Shown here: positions 35,291 to 43,055 of the stretch, piece after piece
Numbering within the stretch: the stretch's first letter is position 1
How the letters are laid out: each line of letters begins with the position of its first letter
Source: Pradoshia sp. D12
GTDB lineage: Bacteria > Bacillota > Bacilli > Bacillales > Pradoshiaceae
Length of the DNA: 64,000 bases
Direction of reading: 5' to 3'
Assembly: GCF_008935075.1 (NCBI RefSeq)
Contig: NZ_CP044545.1
Span: 523,501 to 587,500 of the forward strand
Made by a program: the position numbers and the translations under genes
The notes under the pieces: model-generated
Seen by the model: the letters and a program-made list of their open reading frames with translations, nothing else
What the model was told of the DNA's origin: nothing
Databases searched by the model: none

Positions 35291-35319
35291 TTTATGATGT
35301 GTTCTACCATTAGTATAAT
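35291..35319 (+). promoter_or_regulatory. Candidate sigma-A promoter under Fur control
   Basis: TTTATG (35291-35296) and a perfect TATAAT (35314-35319) have a 17-bp spacer. The predicted start falls at the left edge of the Fur box. Confidence 0.5.
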
Positions 35320-35325
35320 TCAAAT

Positions 35326-35344
35326 GATAACGATTATCAATATC
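35326..35344. promoter_or_regulatory. Fur box
   Basis: GATAACGATTATCAATATC matches the 19-bp Fur consensus (GATAATGATAATCATTATC) at 16 positions and lies over the predicted transcription start, as a repressor site should. Confidence 0.65.
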
Positions 35345-35405
35345 ATTTAGATGAAAAAGATATTAAATTTATTACGAATAAGTAACTAAATTTTCGAGGG
35401 GGAAT

Positions 35406-35570
35406 TTGAATCAATATAAAAGCAATAAATTTGGACGAATTCATAATCCGAAATCATTAACTGCTGAACCCAGCAAACCAATGATTAGCTTCTTCCATGT
35501 TTACTTGTTACAAATCATAACCTGCTTACGAATGAGCGTTATGTTTGCTACCCTTTTTGTAACTCACTAG
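35406..35570 (+). CDS. Possible 54-residue membrane peptide downstream of the Fur box
   Basis: A TTG start with GAGGGGG three bases upstream (short spacing) opens a frame of 54 codons. The N-terminal half is polar (MNQYKSNKFGRIHNPKSLTA), the C-terminal half is hydrophobic (PMISFFHVYLLQIITC, then SVMFATLFV). It could be a small iron-regulated membrane peptide, or the start of a lost iron-uptake gene. I do not recognise it, and the weak start keeps confidence low. Confidence 0.3.
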   Translation: MNQYKSNKFGRIHNPKSLTAEPSKPMISFFHVYLLQIITCLRMSVMFATLFVTH

Positions 35571-35600
35571 AATAAAGGTCATACAAAGGAGGAATAGTTC

Positions 35601-36707
35601 ATGAATGAAAAATACGCTTCTCTTTTTGAAAGCTTTACACTGCCAAATGGCGTTACGCTGAAAAACCGATTCATACTCGCTCCAATGACACATTACTCTT
35701 CTAATCCTGATGGTACGATTTCCGATCAGGAGCTTCCATATATCGCGCAGCGTTCCAAGGATATCGGCTTAGTCATCACTGCTGCAACAAATGTATCCGA
35801 TAACGGAAAGGCGTTCCCAGGACAGCCATCCATTGTACGCGATACATATATAGCAGGTCTGAAGAAGTTAGCAGATACAATAAAAGGCGAAGGAGCTAAA
35901 GCAATCATCCAACTTCACCACGGTGGACGGGAATCAGGAGCAGATCTTGTACCCAATGGGGATGTAGTTGCTCCAAGCGCTGTAGAAAAAGAAGGTGCAG
36001 CTACACCACGTGCACTGGAAACTGCAGAAGTACAGCAAATCGTTGCTGATTTCGGCGAAGCAACTCGACGTGCTATCGAAGCTGGTTTTGATGGCGTCGA
36101 AATTCATGGTGCAAATGGGTATATTATCCAACAATTCTACTCTCCATTTTCCAATCGCCGTGAAGATGAATGGGGCGAGCGCTTGCGTTTCCCCTTGGCT
36201 GTCATCGACTCAGTCAGAAGTGCTGTTGATAAACACGGCTCCAAAGACTTTATAGTTGGTTATCGTTTCTCTCCTGAGGAACCGGAAACTCCTGGATTAA
36301 CGATGAAAGAAACACTTGAGCTGATTGATGCTCTAGTGGAAAAGCCATTAGATTACCTGCATGTTTCTTTAATGGACTTCCATTCCACAGCTCGCCGCGG
36401 TGCGGATGCGAGCGCCAAACGCATTGATTTGATCCAGGAACGCATCAATAATAGAATGCCTCTTATCGGCGTTGGATCCTTGTACTCTGCCGAAGACGTG
36501 GCTGCAGCCAAAGATACGGGAGTACCATTGATTGCCATGGGACGTGAATTGTTAATCGACCCGGAATTCGTTACAAAGCTCAAAGAAGGACGCGAAGACG
36601 AAATTACCAGCTTGATTGATCCTACTCGCGAAGATCGTCATGGCCTTCCAGAACCGCTTTGGAACATCATCCTGCAGACAAAAGGCTGGGTTCCGACGAA
36701 AGAATAG
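35601..36707 (+). CDS. NADH-dependent flavin oxidoreductase (Old Yellow Enzyme family)
   Basis: A 368-residue FMN enzyme with a TIM barrel. Signature stretches are LKNRFILAPMTHYSSNPDG at the N-terminus, IIQLHHGGRES (substrate-binding His pair), GFDGVEIHGANGYIIQQF and YSPFSNRREDEWG, and the FMN-phosphate region IGVGSLYSAEDV with MGRELLIDPEF. It belongs to the OYE-like NADH-dependent oxidoreductases common in staphylococci and bacilli, which reduce unsaturated carbonyls. AAGGAGG precedes the ATG. A Fur-box promoter lies 260 bp upstream and might drive it. A terminator follows about 90 bases after the stop. Confidence 0.87.
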   Translation: MNEKYASLFESFTLPNGVTLKNRFILAPMTHYSSNPDGTISDQELPYIAQRSKDIGLVITAATNVSDNGKAFPGQPSIVRDTYIAGLKKLADTIKGEGAKAIIQLHHGGRESGADLVPNGDVVAPSAVEKEGAATPRALETAEVQQIVADFGEATRRAIEAGFDGVEIHGANGYIIQQFYSPFSNRREDEWGERLRFPLAVIDSVRSAVDKHGSKDFIVGYRFSPEEPETPGLTMKETLELIDALVEKPLDYLHVSLMDFHSTARRGADASAKRIDLIQERINNRMPLIGVGSLYSAEDVAAAKDTGVPLIAMGRELLIDPEFVTKLKEGREDEITSLIDPTREDRHGLPEPLWNIILQTKGWVPTKE

Positions 36708-36794
36708 AAGGGGATAGCAATAAAGGAAAATTCAACATGGTACTTATGCCATAAAGAGATTTTGAGTATAAAAAGATAGAAGGATTGCTTTTAA

Positions 36795-36820
36795 AAACCT
36801 CTCGTATGAGAGGTTTTTTT
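36795..36820 (+). terminator. Terminator of the flavin oxidoreductase gene
   Basis: The 9-bp stem AAACCTCTC / GAGAGGTTT with loop GTAT is followed by TTTTAGG. Confidence 0.85.
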
Positions 36821-37041
36821 AGGCTTTTTTTCTGTTAATTCATGATTTGTTTTATTGATTGAGTGAGCTGCAACTAACCTGTCACTTCTCAAATTCAAAG
36901 TAAGTCTATCCTCATCAATGTGGTCCGTCTTGAGAATGTTCAGGTCACTTTTACTGCGTCCCATTCACTCATAAAACTGAGAAAAGGCCGATTGTGCTAT
37001 GGTATATTGTAGTTAAATGAAGAAAAGGATGTTCGGTATAT
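36821..37041. other. Intergenic region
   Basis: No supported gene. A 57-codon minus-strand frame (36791-36964) has no ribosome binding site and runs into the terminator, so I do not call it. The promoter of the DAO-type gene is presumably here; TATATTG near 37001 is a possible -10. Confidence 0.45.
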
Positions 37042-38184
37042 ATGCATATAACAATAATTGGATCAGGTATAGCAGGTTCGGTTACCGCATATAAGCTTGC
37101 CAAGGCGGGCTTACAGGTAACTGTGATCGATCGTTTTGATAAAGGACAAGCGACAGATGCTGCAGCAGGGATTGTTTGTCCATGGCTCTCCCAGCGTCGA
37201 AATAAAGATTGGTACCAGCTGGCCAAAGGTGGTGCTCGCTATTATCCAGAAATAATTGAAGAACTTCGTCAAGATGGAGAAACTGAAACAGGTTATGCCC
37301 GTGTAGGTGCATTGAGTCTGCATGAGGATCCGAAAAAACTGGATGCGATGCTTCAACGTGCTGAAATGCGAAAAACGGATGCACCGGAGATGGGCAAGAT
37401 AAGCTTTCTTAACGAAAACGAAGCAAAACGGTTATTTCCTTTGCTTACTGAAGGATATGGAGCGGTACATATCAGCGGTGCTGCGCGCGTTGATGGACGG
37501 GCTTTACGAAATGCCTTGCAAAGGGCAGCTAGGAAATACAATGCACGATTCGTATCAGCCGAAGCACAGCTTTCTATGAAAGCAGAACGAATCGTTGTGA
37601 CAGCTGGCAATGAAGAATGGATGCCTGACCAGGTCGTAGTTACTGCTGGGGCTTGGGCAGGTCAATTATTAGAACCCTTAGGATATCAGATGCAAGTCAG
37701 CTTTCAGAAAGCGCAGATTTGTCATTTACAGCTGCACAATATTGACACACATGATTGGCCGGTAATTATTCCGCCTAACGATCAATACCTGCTTGCTTTT
37801 CCAGATGGAAGGATAATAGCTGGTGCTACGCACGAAAACGATGAAGAGATGAATACCGGGGTAACGGCAGGCGGTGTACTGGAAGTACTAACTAAAGCAA
37901 CTAAGCTTGCTCCCGGTCTTGCGAATGCGGGTTTGGTCGAAACAAGGGTTGGCTTCAGGCCTTTTACGCCAGGCTTTCTTCCAGTATTCGGCCGCATGCC
38001 GCATCACTCTAATCTTTATGTCATAAATGGCCTAGGGGCATCAGGTCTGACGATGGGTCCATTTATCGCTTCACAGCTCTCAAAGTTAATAGTCGGGCAA
38101 GAAACGGATATCGATATATCCGCCTATAATCCAGAAGGTGCTCTTTGTTATACTCAAAATAGAAAACCATTCAACTCTAGGTGA
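37042..38184 (+). CDS. FAD-dependent oxidoreductase, DAO family
   Basis: A 380-residue flavoprotein of the D-amino-acid oxidase fold. The dinucleotide-binding motif is IIGSGIAGSVTAYKLAKAG at the N-terminus, followed by the acidic end of beta-2 (VTVIDR). The C-terminal FAD contact reads INGLGASGLTMGPFIASQL, and the substrate-side stretch is VGFRPFTPGFLPVFGR. Relatives oxidise glycine, D-amino acids or N-methyl amino acids; the specific substrate is not evident. It is monocistronic. The last 30 residues are not conserved in the family. Confidence 0.85.
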   Translation: MHITIIGSGIAGSVTAYKLAKAGLQVTVIDRFDKGQATDAAAGIVCPWLSQRRNKDWYQLAKGGARYYPEIIEELRQDGETETGYARVGALSLHEDPKKLDAMLQRAEMRKTDAPEMGKISFLNENEAKRLFPLLTEGYGAVHISGAARVDGRALRNALQRAARKYNARFVSAEAQLSMKAERIVVTAGNEEWMPDQVVVTAGAWAGQLLEPLGYQMQVSFQKAQICHLQLHNIDTHDWPVIIPPNDQYLLAFPDGRIIAGATHENDEEMNTGVTAGGVLEVLTKATKLAPGLANAGLVETRVGFRPFTPGFLPVFGRMPHHSNLYVINGLGASGLTMGPFIASQLSKLIVGQETDIDISAYNPEGALCYTQNRKPFNSR

Positions 38185-38401
38185 AACATCACTTCCTGAA
38201 GATGGCATTGTTATATAGATGAATTATACATTCATTAAAAGGCCGCTATAATCCCTGGCTTTTACATGCTATTTTAAAACGTCGTACAGATGGATGTATC
38301 ATTCCAAATGACTGCTAATAGTAATGTAGTCTAATATGCTGGATTGTTATAAAATGGTAATATGTGATTGGTTGATAAATTTAGAGAGGCAGGAAAAAGT
38401 A

Positions 38402-39106
38402 GTGGAAACTATTTATAGCCATGAAGATTTGCTGAAGATGATGGACCAATTATTAAAAGAAAAAACCAGGTTTGATTGGGATCAATTTTATTTAAATCGT
38501 GATCGGAATGTACCTTTTTTTTCTAATCAGCCTGATGAAAACTTGGTAGAGTATTTCGATAAGGGCTTGTTTGTTCCAGGGAGTAAAGTATTGGAGTTGG
38601 GATGTGGTCCCGGGAGAAATGCAGTCTTTTTTGCTGAAAAAGGTTGTCATGTTGATGCCGTAGATTCATCTGAAGAAAGTTTGAAATGGGGAAAAGAGCG
38701 GGCTAAAGAGAGTGGATTAACAATTAACTTTATACATAAAAATATATTTGAATTAGCTATTGATGAAGGAAGCTATGATATTGTGTTTGATTCAGGATGC
38801 TTTCATCATATAGCACCTCATCGGAGGGGTACCTATAATAATTTAGTTAAAAGAGCACTAAAAACAGATGGCTTGTTCGGCATTACGTGTTTTCTTGAAA
38901 ATGGGAAGTATGGCGGATCAGATATAACCGATTGGGATGTGTATAGATTTTGGAGCCTAAAGGGAGGTTTGGGGTTTACAGATCAAAAATTAAGAGACAT
39001 ATTTAAGGATCTGAAGGAAATCGAAATAAGAAACATGAGACAAACAGATTCAATGAATGGTGTATTTGCTGAGGAAGGTTTTTTAACAGCTATATTTAAA
39101 AAGTAA
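38402..39106 (+). CDS. Class I SAM-dependent methyltransferase (TehB/TPMT-like)
   Basis: A methyltransferase of about 234 residues. Motif I is VLELGCGPGRNAVFFAEKG, then VDAVDSSEESL, and the substrate region contains FDSGCFHHIAPHRRG, typical of Firmicutes proteins related to TehB and thiopurine methyltransferases. The start is uncertain: I chose GTG (VETIYSHED) because GGCAGGA lies eight bases upstream; in-frame ATGs up to 66 bases earlier lack a site. It ends in a strong shared terminator. The substrate is unknown. Confidence 0.82.
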   Translation: METIYSHEDLLKMMDQLLKEKTRFDWDQFYLNRDRNVPFFSNQPDENLVEYFDKGLFVPGSKVLELGCGPGRNAVFFAEKGCHVDAVDSSEESLKWGKERAKESGLTINFIHKNIFELAIDEGSYDIVFDSGCFHHIAPHRRGTYNNLVKRALKTDGLFGITCFLENGKYGGSDITDWDVYRFWSLKGGLGFTDQKLRDIFKDLKEIEIRNMRQTDSMNGVFAEEGFLTAIFKK

Positions 39107-39137
39107 ATTTAAATATTATAAAATATAATAGATTTAA

Positions 39138-39176
39138 AAGAGTGTGGCATCGTTTAAAGAACTTTGCCACACTCTT
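39138..39176. terminator. Bidirectional terminator, methyltransferase / M20 genes
   Basis: A perfect 12-bp stem (AAGAGTGTGGCA and its complement) with a 15-base loop lies between converging genes. Confidence 0.82.
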
Positions 39177-39186
39177 ACTGCGTTCT

Positions 39187-40371
39187 CTATTGATGCGCTT
39201 TTAACCACATCATTGCCGTATAAGCATGCATGGCGGCACCGGTTGGTAGGATATCTTCATTAAAAACTACCTGTGGATGGTGCATGGGAAGTCCATAATG
39301 AGGGTCCTCTTCTTTTGTGCCGGCTCCCAGCAAAAAATAAACGGTAGGTACTTCATAACAGTACGAAGCGAAATCTTCAGAACCCATGCCTCCGCCTTCA
39401 AAAGAGATGACAGATTGTTTACCGACTACATCACTCACATAAGAGGACAATTGATTGGCCAAGTCTTTATCATTCGTTAAGGGCGGAACAGATGCAACAA
39501 TCTCTATTTTAGCTTCACCTCTAAACATTTCAGCTGTTGATGTTACTATTTTCTCCATCCTTTTGTAAATGAAATCTCCTAAATCCACATTTAAGTAACG
39601 AATCGTACCTTCTAAGATGGCTTGGTCAGGGATTACATTATGTGTACTTCCTGCCTGAAACTTTCCAATCGTGATAACCACCGATTCGGTTGCTGAGATT
39701 TCTCTTGCTATGATTTCATGGATGGAGGTATAGATATGCGCTGCAATATTAATTGGGTCAACGCCGGTTTCAGGCATGGCTCCGTGACACCCGACACCTT
39801 TAACAGTAATTCTAAAGATTGTACAACCTGCGATTGCGGTTCCAAGCCCATATAATACCGTATTAGTTGGTGTACCGGAATGTACATGTAAGGCCATTGC
39901 TGCATCCACTTTTGGATTCTCCAAAACGCCCGACTTCAACATTAATTTTGCGCCCTTGAAGCCTTCTTCATTTGGCTGAAATACGAGCTTAACGGATCCT
40001 TCTAGTTCGTTCTCATATTGTTTTAATAATTTGGCAGCTCCTAGTAGCATAGTTGTGTGCATATCATGCCCACAGGCGTGCATATTTCCATTTGTTGCTT
40101 TAAACGGGTAATCTGTCTCCTCTTTAATCGGCAGAGCATCCATATCAGCCCGCAAAAGAAATGTTTTTTTTGCATCAGGTTTCCCTGCCAGTGCTACAAT
40201 CCCACTTTCACAGATTTCTTTTGGTTCATAGCCAAATTCCTTTAACTTCTCCATTACGTATTTCGTGGTTTGAGGAAGATGGTCGCCTACTTCAGGATTT
40301 TGATGAATTTGTCTTCTATATTTGATTAATTCCTCTTTCATAGCCCGTGCATTTTCTAAGAATTGATTCAT
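39187..40371 (-). CDS. M20-family amidohydrolase (N-acyl-amino acid / hippurate hydrolase type)
   Basis: A 394-residue metallopeptidase homologue. Metal-binding motifs are visible as GNMHACGHDMHTTMLLG (Cys/His ligands), FQPNEEGFKGAKLM (catalytic Glu pair), a downstream ALHVHSGTP and the C-terminal MGSEDFASY. It removes acyl groups from N-acyl amino acids or cleaves related amides in the cytoplasm. I chose the ATG giving MNQFLENA, with CAGGAGG about seven bases upstream; a start 78 bases earlier would add an atypical Cys-rich extension. It has no clear operon partner. Confidence 0.86.
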   Translation of the reverse strand: MNQFLENARAMKEELIKYRRQIHQNPEVGDHLPQTTKYVMEKLKEFGYEPKEICESGIVALAGKPDAKKTFLLRADMDALPIKEETDYPFKATNGNMHACGHDMHTTMLLGAAKLLKQYENELEGSVKLVFQPNEEGFKGAKLMLKSGVLENPKVDAAMALHVHSGTPTNTVLYGLGTAIAGCTIFRITVKGVGCHGAMPETGVDPINIAAHIYTSIHEIIAREISATESVVITIGKFQAGSTHNVIPDQAILEGTIRYLNVDLGDFIYKRMEKIVTSTAEMFRGEAKIEIVASVPPLTNDKDLANQLSSYVSDVVGKQSVISFEGGGMGSEDFASYCYEVPTVYFLLGAGTKEEDPHYGLPMHHPQVVFNEDILPTGAAMHAYTAMMWLKAHQ

Positions 40372-40628
40372 ACATACCTCCTGCATGCCTTCATAGTTTG
40401 TTTCTTCGTATTTTGTGCATTGCAGGCAGTTTATATTACCGTTCTTCAATATAAATTGGAATAAAGTTCATAAATTTAGTAAAGGGGTTAAGAAAATAAA
40501 TAGAGATCTAAAGAGTCTCTAGATTTGATTAACTTTATATATAAAAGCCGAAAATAACATAGATTAATTATCAGCATAGCAAATAGAGTTTACTCTAAGC
40601 CTTGAATAAACAAGCGAGGGAGACAAAC

Positions 40629-41369
40629 CTAATGGCTAGTCTCTAAATCTGTTAAATAAGCAATGCATCGTTCTGCAAATTCTAGTACATGATTAGGAAT
40701 TGGGTATAAGCCTGTTTCTTCTGCGGGTTTTTTTCTGATTTCCCAAAACTGATTCATTAATTCCTCATTCCCTTGAAATGTATCATTTGATAGTTTAATT
40801 AAATCAGAAGCAATTTGGGCTCCTATTTCAGATTCGGGTTTAACTTTGTTTTGAATACAATACTCAATTTGTTTTAGTAAGAACATATACTGTTGCGTTG
40901 TTTTATCATTGCTGCTTAGATTTGGTATGGATTTCTGTAAAAGTAGCTTTTCATCCTGATGGAAGTAATCAATCCATTTTTTTGAGTTATTTTGTGAATT
41001 TTGAACCAGTTTTAAAACATCTTCCCATGATAAGGATTCTTGCAGCTCGCTCATATTAATTAATGATGTAGTATTAGAAATGCTTGTTTGAATATTCGTG
41101 AGTTGATCTTGTAGATAATTGTAGTGTGAGATGAGAATTTGTTGGAAGGATAGACTGTCTAATATATCGCGAATAGTTTCTAACGGAAGGGAAAGGGATT
41201 TGAGAATAATGATTTTTTCAAGTTTGAATAAATCATCTTCTGAATAAGATCTCCTCCCGTTATCTGCTTTATAACTAGGGGTAAGCAAATTAATCTGATC
41301 ATAATAACGCAGGGTGCGAACGGATATATTTCGCTGCTTAGCTACCTCTCCTGTCGTCCATTGTTTCAT
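40629..41369 (-). CDS. MerR-family transcriptional regulator
   Basis: A 246-residue regulator. The winged helix-turn-helix (residues 1-70) reads WTTGEVAKQRNISVRTLRYY and DQINLLTPSYKADNGRRSYS, classic MerR wording, followed by a coiled-coil dimerisation helix and a C-terminal TipAS-like helical effector domain (about 120-246). No metal-binding cysteines are present, so it should sense a drug or small molecule. It is divergent from the CPBP protease gene; the shared 87-bp region holds a promoter with a 19-bp spacer and a central palindrome, the normal target of MerR activators. Confidence 0.88.
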   Translation of the reverse strand: MKQWTTGEVAKQRNISVRTLRYYDQINLLTPSYKADNGRRSYSEDDLFKLEKIIILKSLSLPLETIRDILDSLSFQQILISHYNYLQDQLTNIQTSISNTTSLINMSELQESLSWEDVLKLVQNSQNNSKKWIDYFHQDEKLLLQKSIPNLSSNDKTTQQYMFLLKQIEYCIQNKVKPESEIGAQIASDLIKLSNDTFQGNEELMNQFWEIRKKPAEETGLYPIPNHVLEFAERCIAYLTDLETSH

Positions 41370-41391
41370 TTCATTTCCTCCTGAAAAAAAC

Positions 41392-41422
41392 TTGCAGGTG
41401 ACGTAACGTCATCTAATATAGT
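41392..41422 (+). promoter_or_regulatory. MerR-type promoter/operator of the CPBP gene
   Basis: TTGCAG (41392-41397) and TATAGT (41417-41422) are separated by exactly 19 bp. An imperfect palindrome AGGTGACGTAACGTCATCT (41396-41414) fills the spacer. This is the hallmark of promoters activated by MerR-family proteins. Confidence 0.75.
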
Positions 41423-41456
41423 TGGATTATACCATATATAGGGAGAGGGCTATCGG

Positions 41457-42152
41457 ATGAAAATGAACTGGAAAGAACAAGATGATTGGGGGCTAAAGGA
41501 ATTCATATTATTAATCCTTTTGGAATTTGTGTTTGTAATTGGTTTTGTGAAATTGATATTTAAACCAATTATTACCAATTGGCTCGAGAATGATTTATAT
41601 TCAGGGACATTAATTGGACTAATAATAGCCATTATTTTAATTTCAGGTGTTTATTATATTGCTCTTAATCCGAAAAAATTATCTTGGAACGAGGTAGGGA
41701 TAAAATCATTTAATGTGAAAGTTTGGAAGCTTATTATTCTGTATTCAACTATTTTATTAGTTGGTTCGGTGATTATAATCTTGTTTACTAGTCTTATAGG
41801 TAATTCGTGGGAGAATAACAAAACAGAGGCTTTACAGCAAAATGTAACTTTATTCACCTTTTTAATTGCTTTTATCTCCGCAGCTATTATATCTCCAATA
41901 TATGAAGAAATCTTTTATCGAGGATTTTTATATCGCTGGCTGCGTACACGGATAGGATTTGTTGGAGCCATTTTACTTAGTTCAATCATTTTTACGATCG
42001 TACATATTCCGACCTATAATGTGATGCCAGTAAATTTCTTCAGTGGTATCATTTTTGCGCTGGCATATGAACGAACTAATTCAATTTGGCCAGCGGTTAT
42101 CATTCACGGTTTGACTAATGGGATTATGGTTCTGCTGACAAGCTTCAGTTAA
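41457..42152 (+). CDS. CPBP-family intramembrane metalloprotease
   Basis: A 231-residue membrane protein with about seven helices. The CPBP/Abi catalytic motifs are intact: E150-E151 and R155 in YEEIFYRGFLYRWL, H183 in FTIVHIPTY, and H217 and N221 in IIHGLTNGI. Relatives include prenyl-CAAX proteases and bacteriocin self-immunity proteins. The divergent MerR gene and its 19-bp-spacer promoter suggest induction by an antimicrobial or membrane-active compound (inference). GGGAGAGG precedes the ATG. A terminator lies about 140 bases downstream. Confidence 0.85.
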   Translation: MKMNWKEQDDWGLKEFILLILLEFVFVIGFVKLIFKPIITNWLENDLYSGTLIGLIIAIILISGVYYIALNPKKLSWNEVGIKSFNVKVWKLIILYSTILLVGSVIIILFTSLIGNSWENNKTEALQQNVTLFTFLIAFISAAIISPIYEEIFYRGFLYRWLRTRIGFVGAILLSSIIFTIVHIPTYNVMPVNFFSGIIFALAYERTNSIWPAVIIHGLTNGIMVLLTSFS

Positions 42153-42288
42153 GGAGGTTGCTCCCGAGAGTTGAAAGATACCGTGTAATTATCCAGGTTT
42201 CCAAAGCTGATACTATTAAGTAATGGCCATTTGAGGCGATATTGAACAATTAATTTAGATTCATAGGGATATATCAACAGGTGAGATG

Positions 42289-42323
42289 AAAGGTATTAAT
42301 TCAAAAAGGATTAATACCTTTTT
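42289..42323 (+). terminator. Terminator downstream of the CPBP gene
   Basis: A perfect 12-bp stem (AAAGGTATTAAT / ATTAATACCTTT) with a 9-base loop is followed by TT and then ATG; the U-tract is short. Confidence 0.6.
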
Positions 42324-42402
42324 ATGTTGAATTATAAATGGTAGTAAAAGCTCGAATTTGTAGAGGGAATCTTCGGAACAGGGGAAATTGGAGGTGTGGA
42401 AA

Positions 42403-42912
42403 GTGGTTAATATTTTAAAAGCGAATGCAAGTCATGTTGAGGGGATTGCGAAAGTATGCAGTGATGGGTACTGGGCAACTTATAACGAATTACGATCTGA
42501 AGAATATATTAAGAGAGTTATAAAAGAGTTTTATAATCATGAAAGAATTCTGAAGGAAGTAAGTGAAACTGGGGTAGAATGGGGTGGCTATTTTGTTGCT
42601 GTTGAGGAGAACAAAGTCATTGGGGCAATTGGAGGCGGTATGATCGATAAGACTTCTGGGGAGGTCTTTGTCTTATATCTTAACCCCAATAGACGTAATG
42701 AAGGAATTGGGACAAGGTTATTAGATGTTCTTACAAAACAACAAAAAGAGGAATTTCATGCAACTGAGCAATGGGTATCTGTAGCAAAGGGAAATCAAAA
42801 AGGAATTCCTTTCTATGAAGCAAGAGGATTCATTTTCAATAATGAACAAAGAGGATACGGAAATACCAAGGAAGAAAACTATATCTCATTAAGATATGTT
42901 CGTAAGATATAA
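42403..42912 (+). CDS. GNAT-family N-acetyltransferase
   Basis: A 169-residue acetyltransferase. Motif A is FVLYLNPNRRNEGIGTRLLD (acetyl-CoA loop R-x-x-G-I-G), preceded by the beta strand of VIGAIGGG and followed by IPFYEARGFIF (motif B). Wording near the start (VEGIAKVCSDGYWATY) is typical of GNAT proteins of the RimI-like branch. The substrate is unknown. I chose a GTG start with TTGGAGGTG about eight bases upstream; the TTG 15 bases earlier overlaps that site. Confidence 0.82.
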   Translation: MVNILKANASHVEGIAKVCSDGYWATYNELRSEEYIKRVIKEFYNHERILKEVSETGVEWGGYFVAVEENKVIGAIGGGMIDKTSGEVFVLYLNPNRRNEGIGTRLLDVLTKQQKEEFHATEQWVSVAKGNQKGIPFYEARGFIFNNEQRGYGNTKEENYISLRYVRKI

Positions 42913-43007
42913 CTGTAATTTTTGATGAAAAGGGAAGAATGTATATGAAAAATAAGATTGTGTTTTATATCTTAATCATCAGTTTAAGTATAAACTATTT
43001 TAGAACT

Positions 43008-43048
43008 GCTCAAAAAAGAAAAGCACAAGTGCATCGGCACTTGTGCTT
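43008..43048 (-). terminator. Terminator of bpr
   Basis: On the minus strand a perfect 12-bp stem (AAGCACAAGTGC and its complement) with loop CGAT is followed by TTCTTTTTT. Confidence 0.88.
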
Positions 43049-43055
43049 TAATCGT

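Noticed and set aside
35279-35314. 11-codon frame after a GAGGGGG run
   Set aside because: Too short to support, and it ends within the -10 region of the Fur-controlled promoter.
36791-36964. 57-codon minus-strand frame downstream of the flavin oxidoreductase
   Set aside because: No ribosome binding site, ends in the terminator of the neighbouring gene, and no recognisable family.
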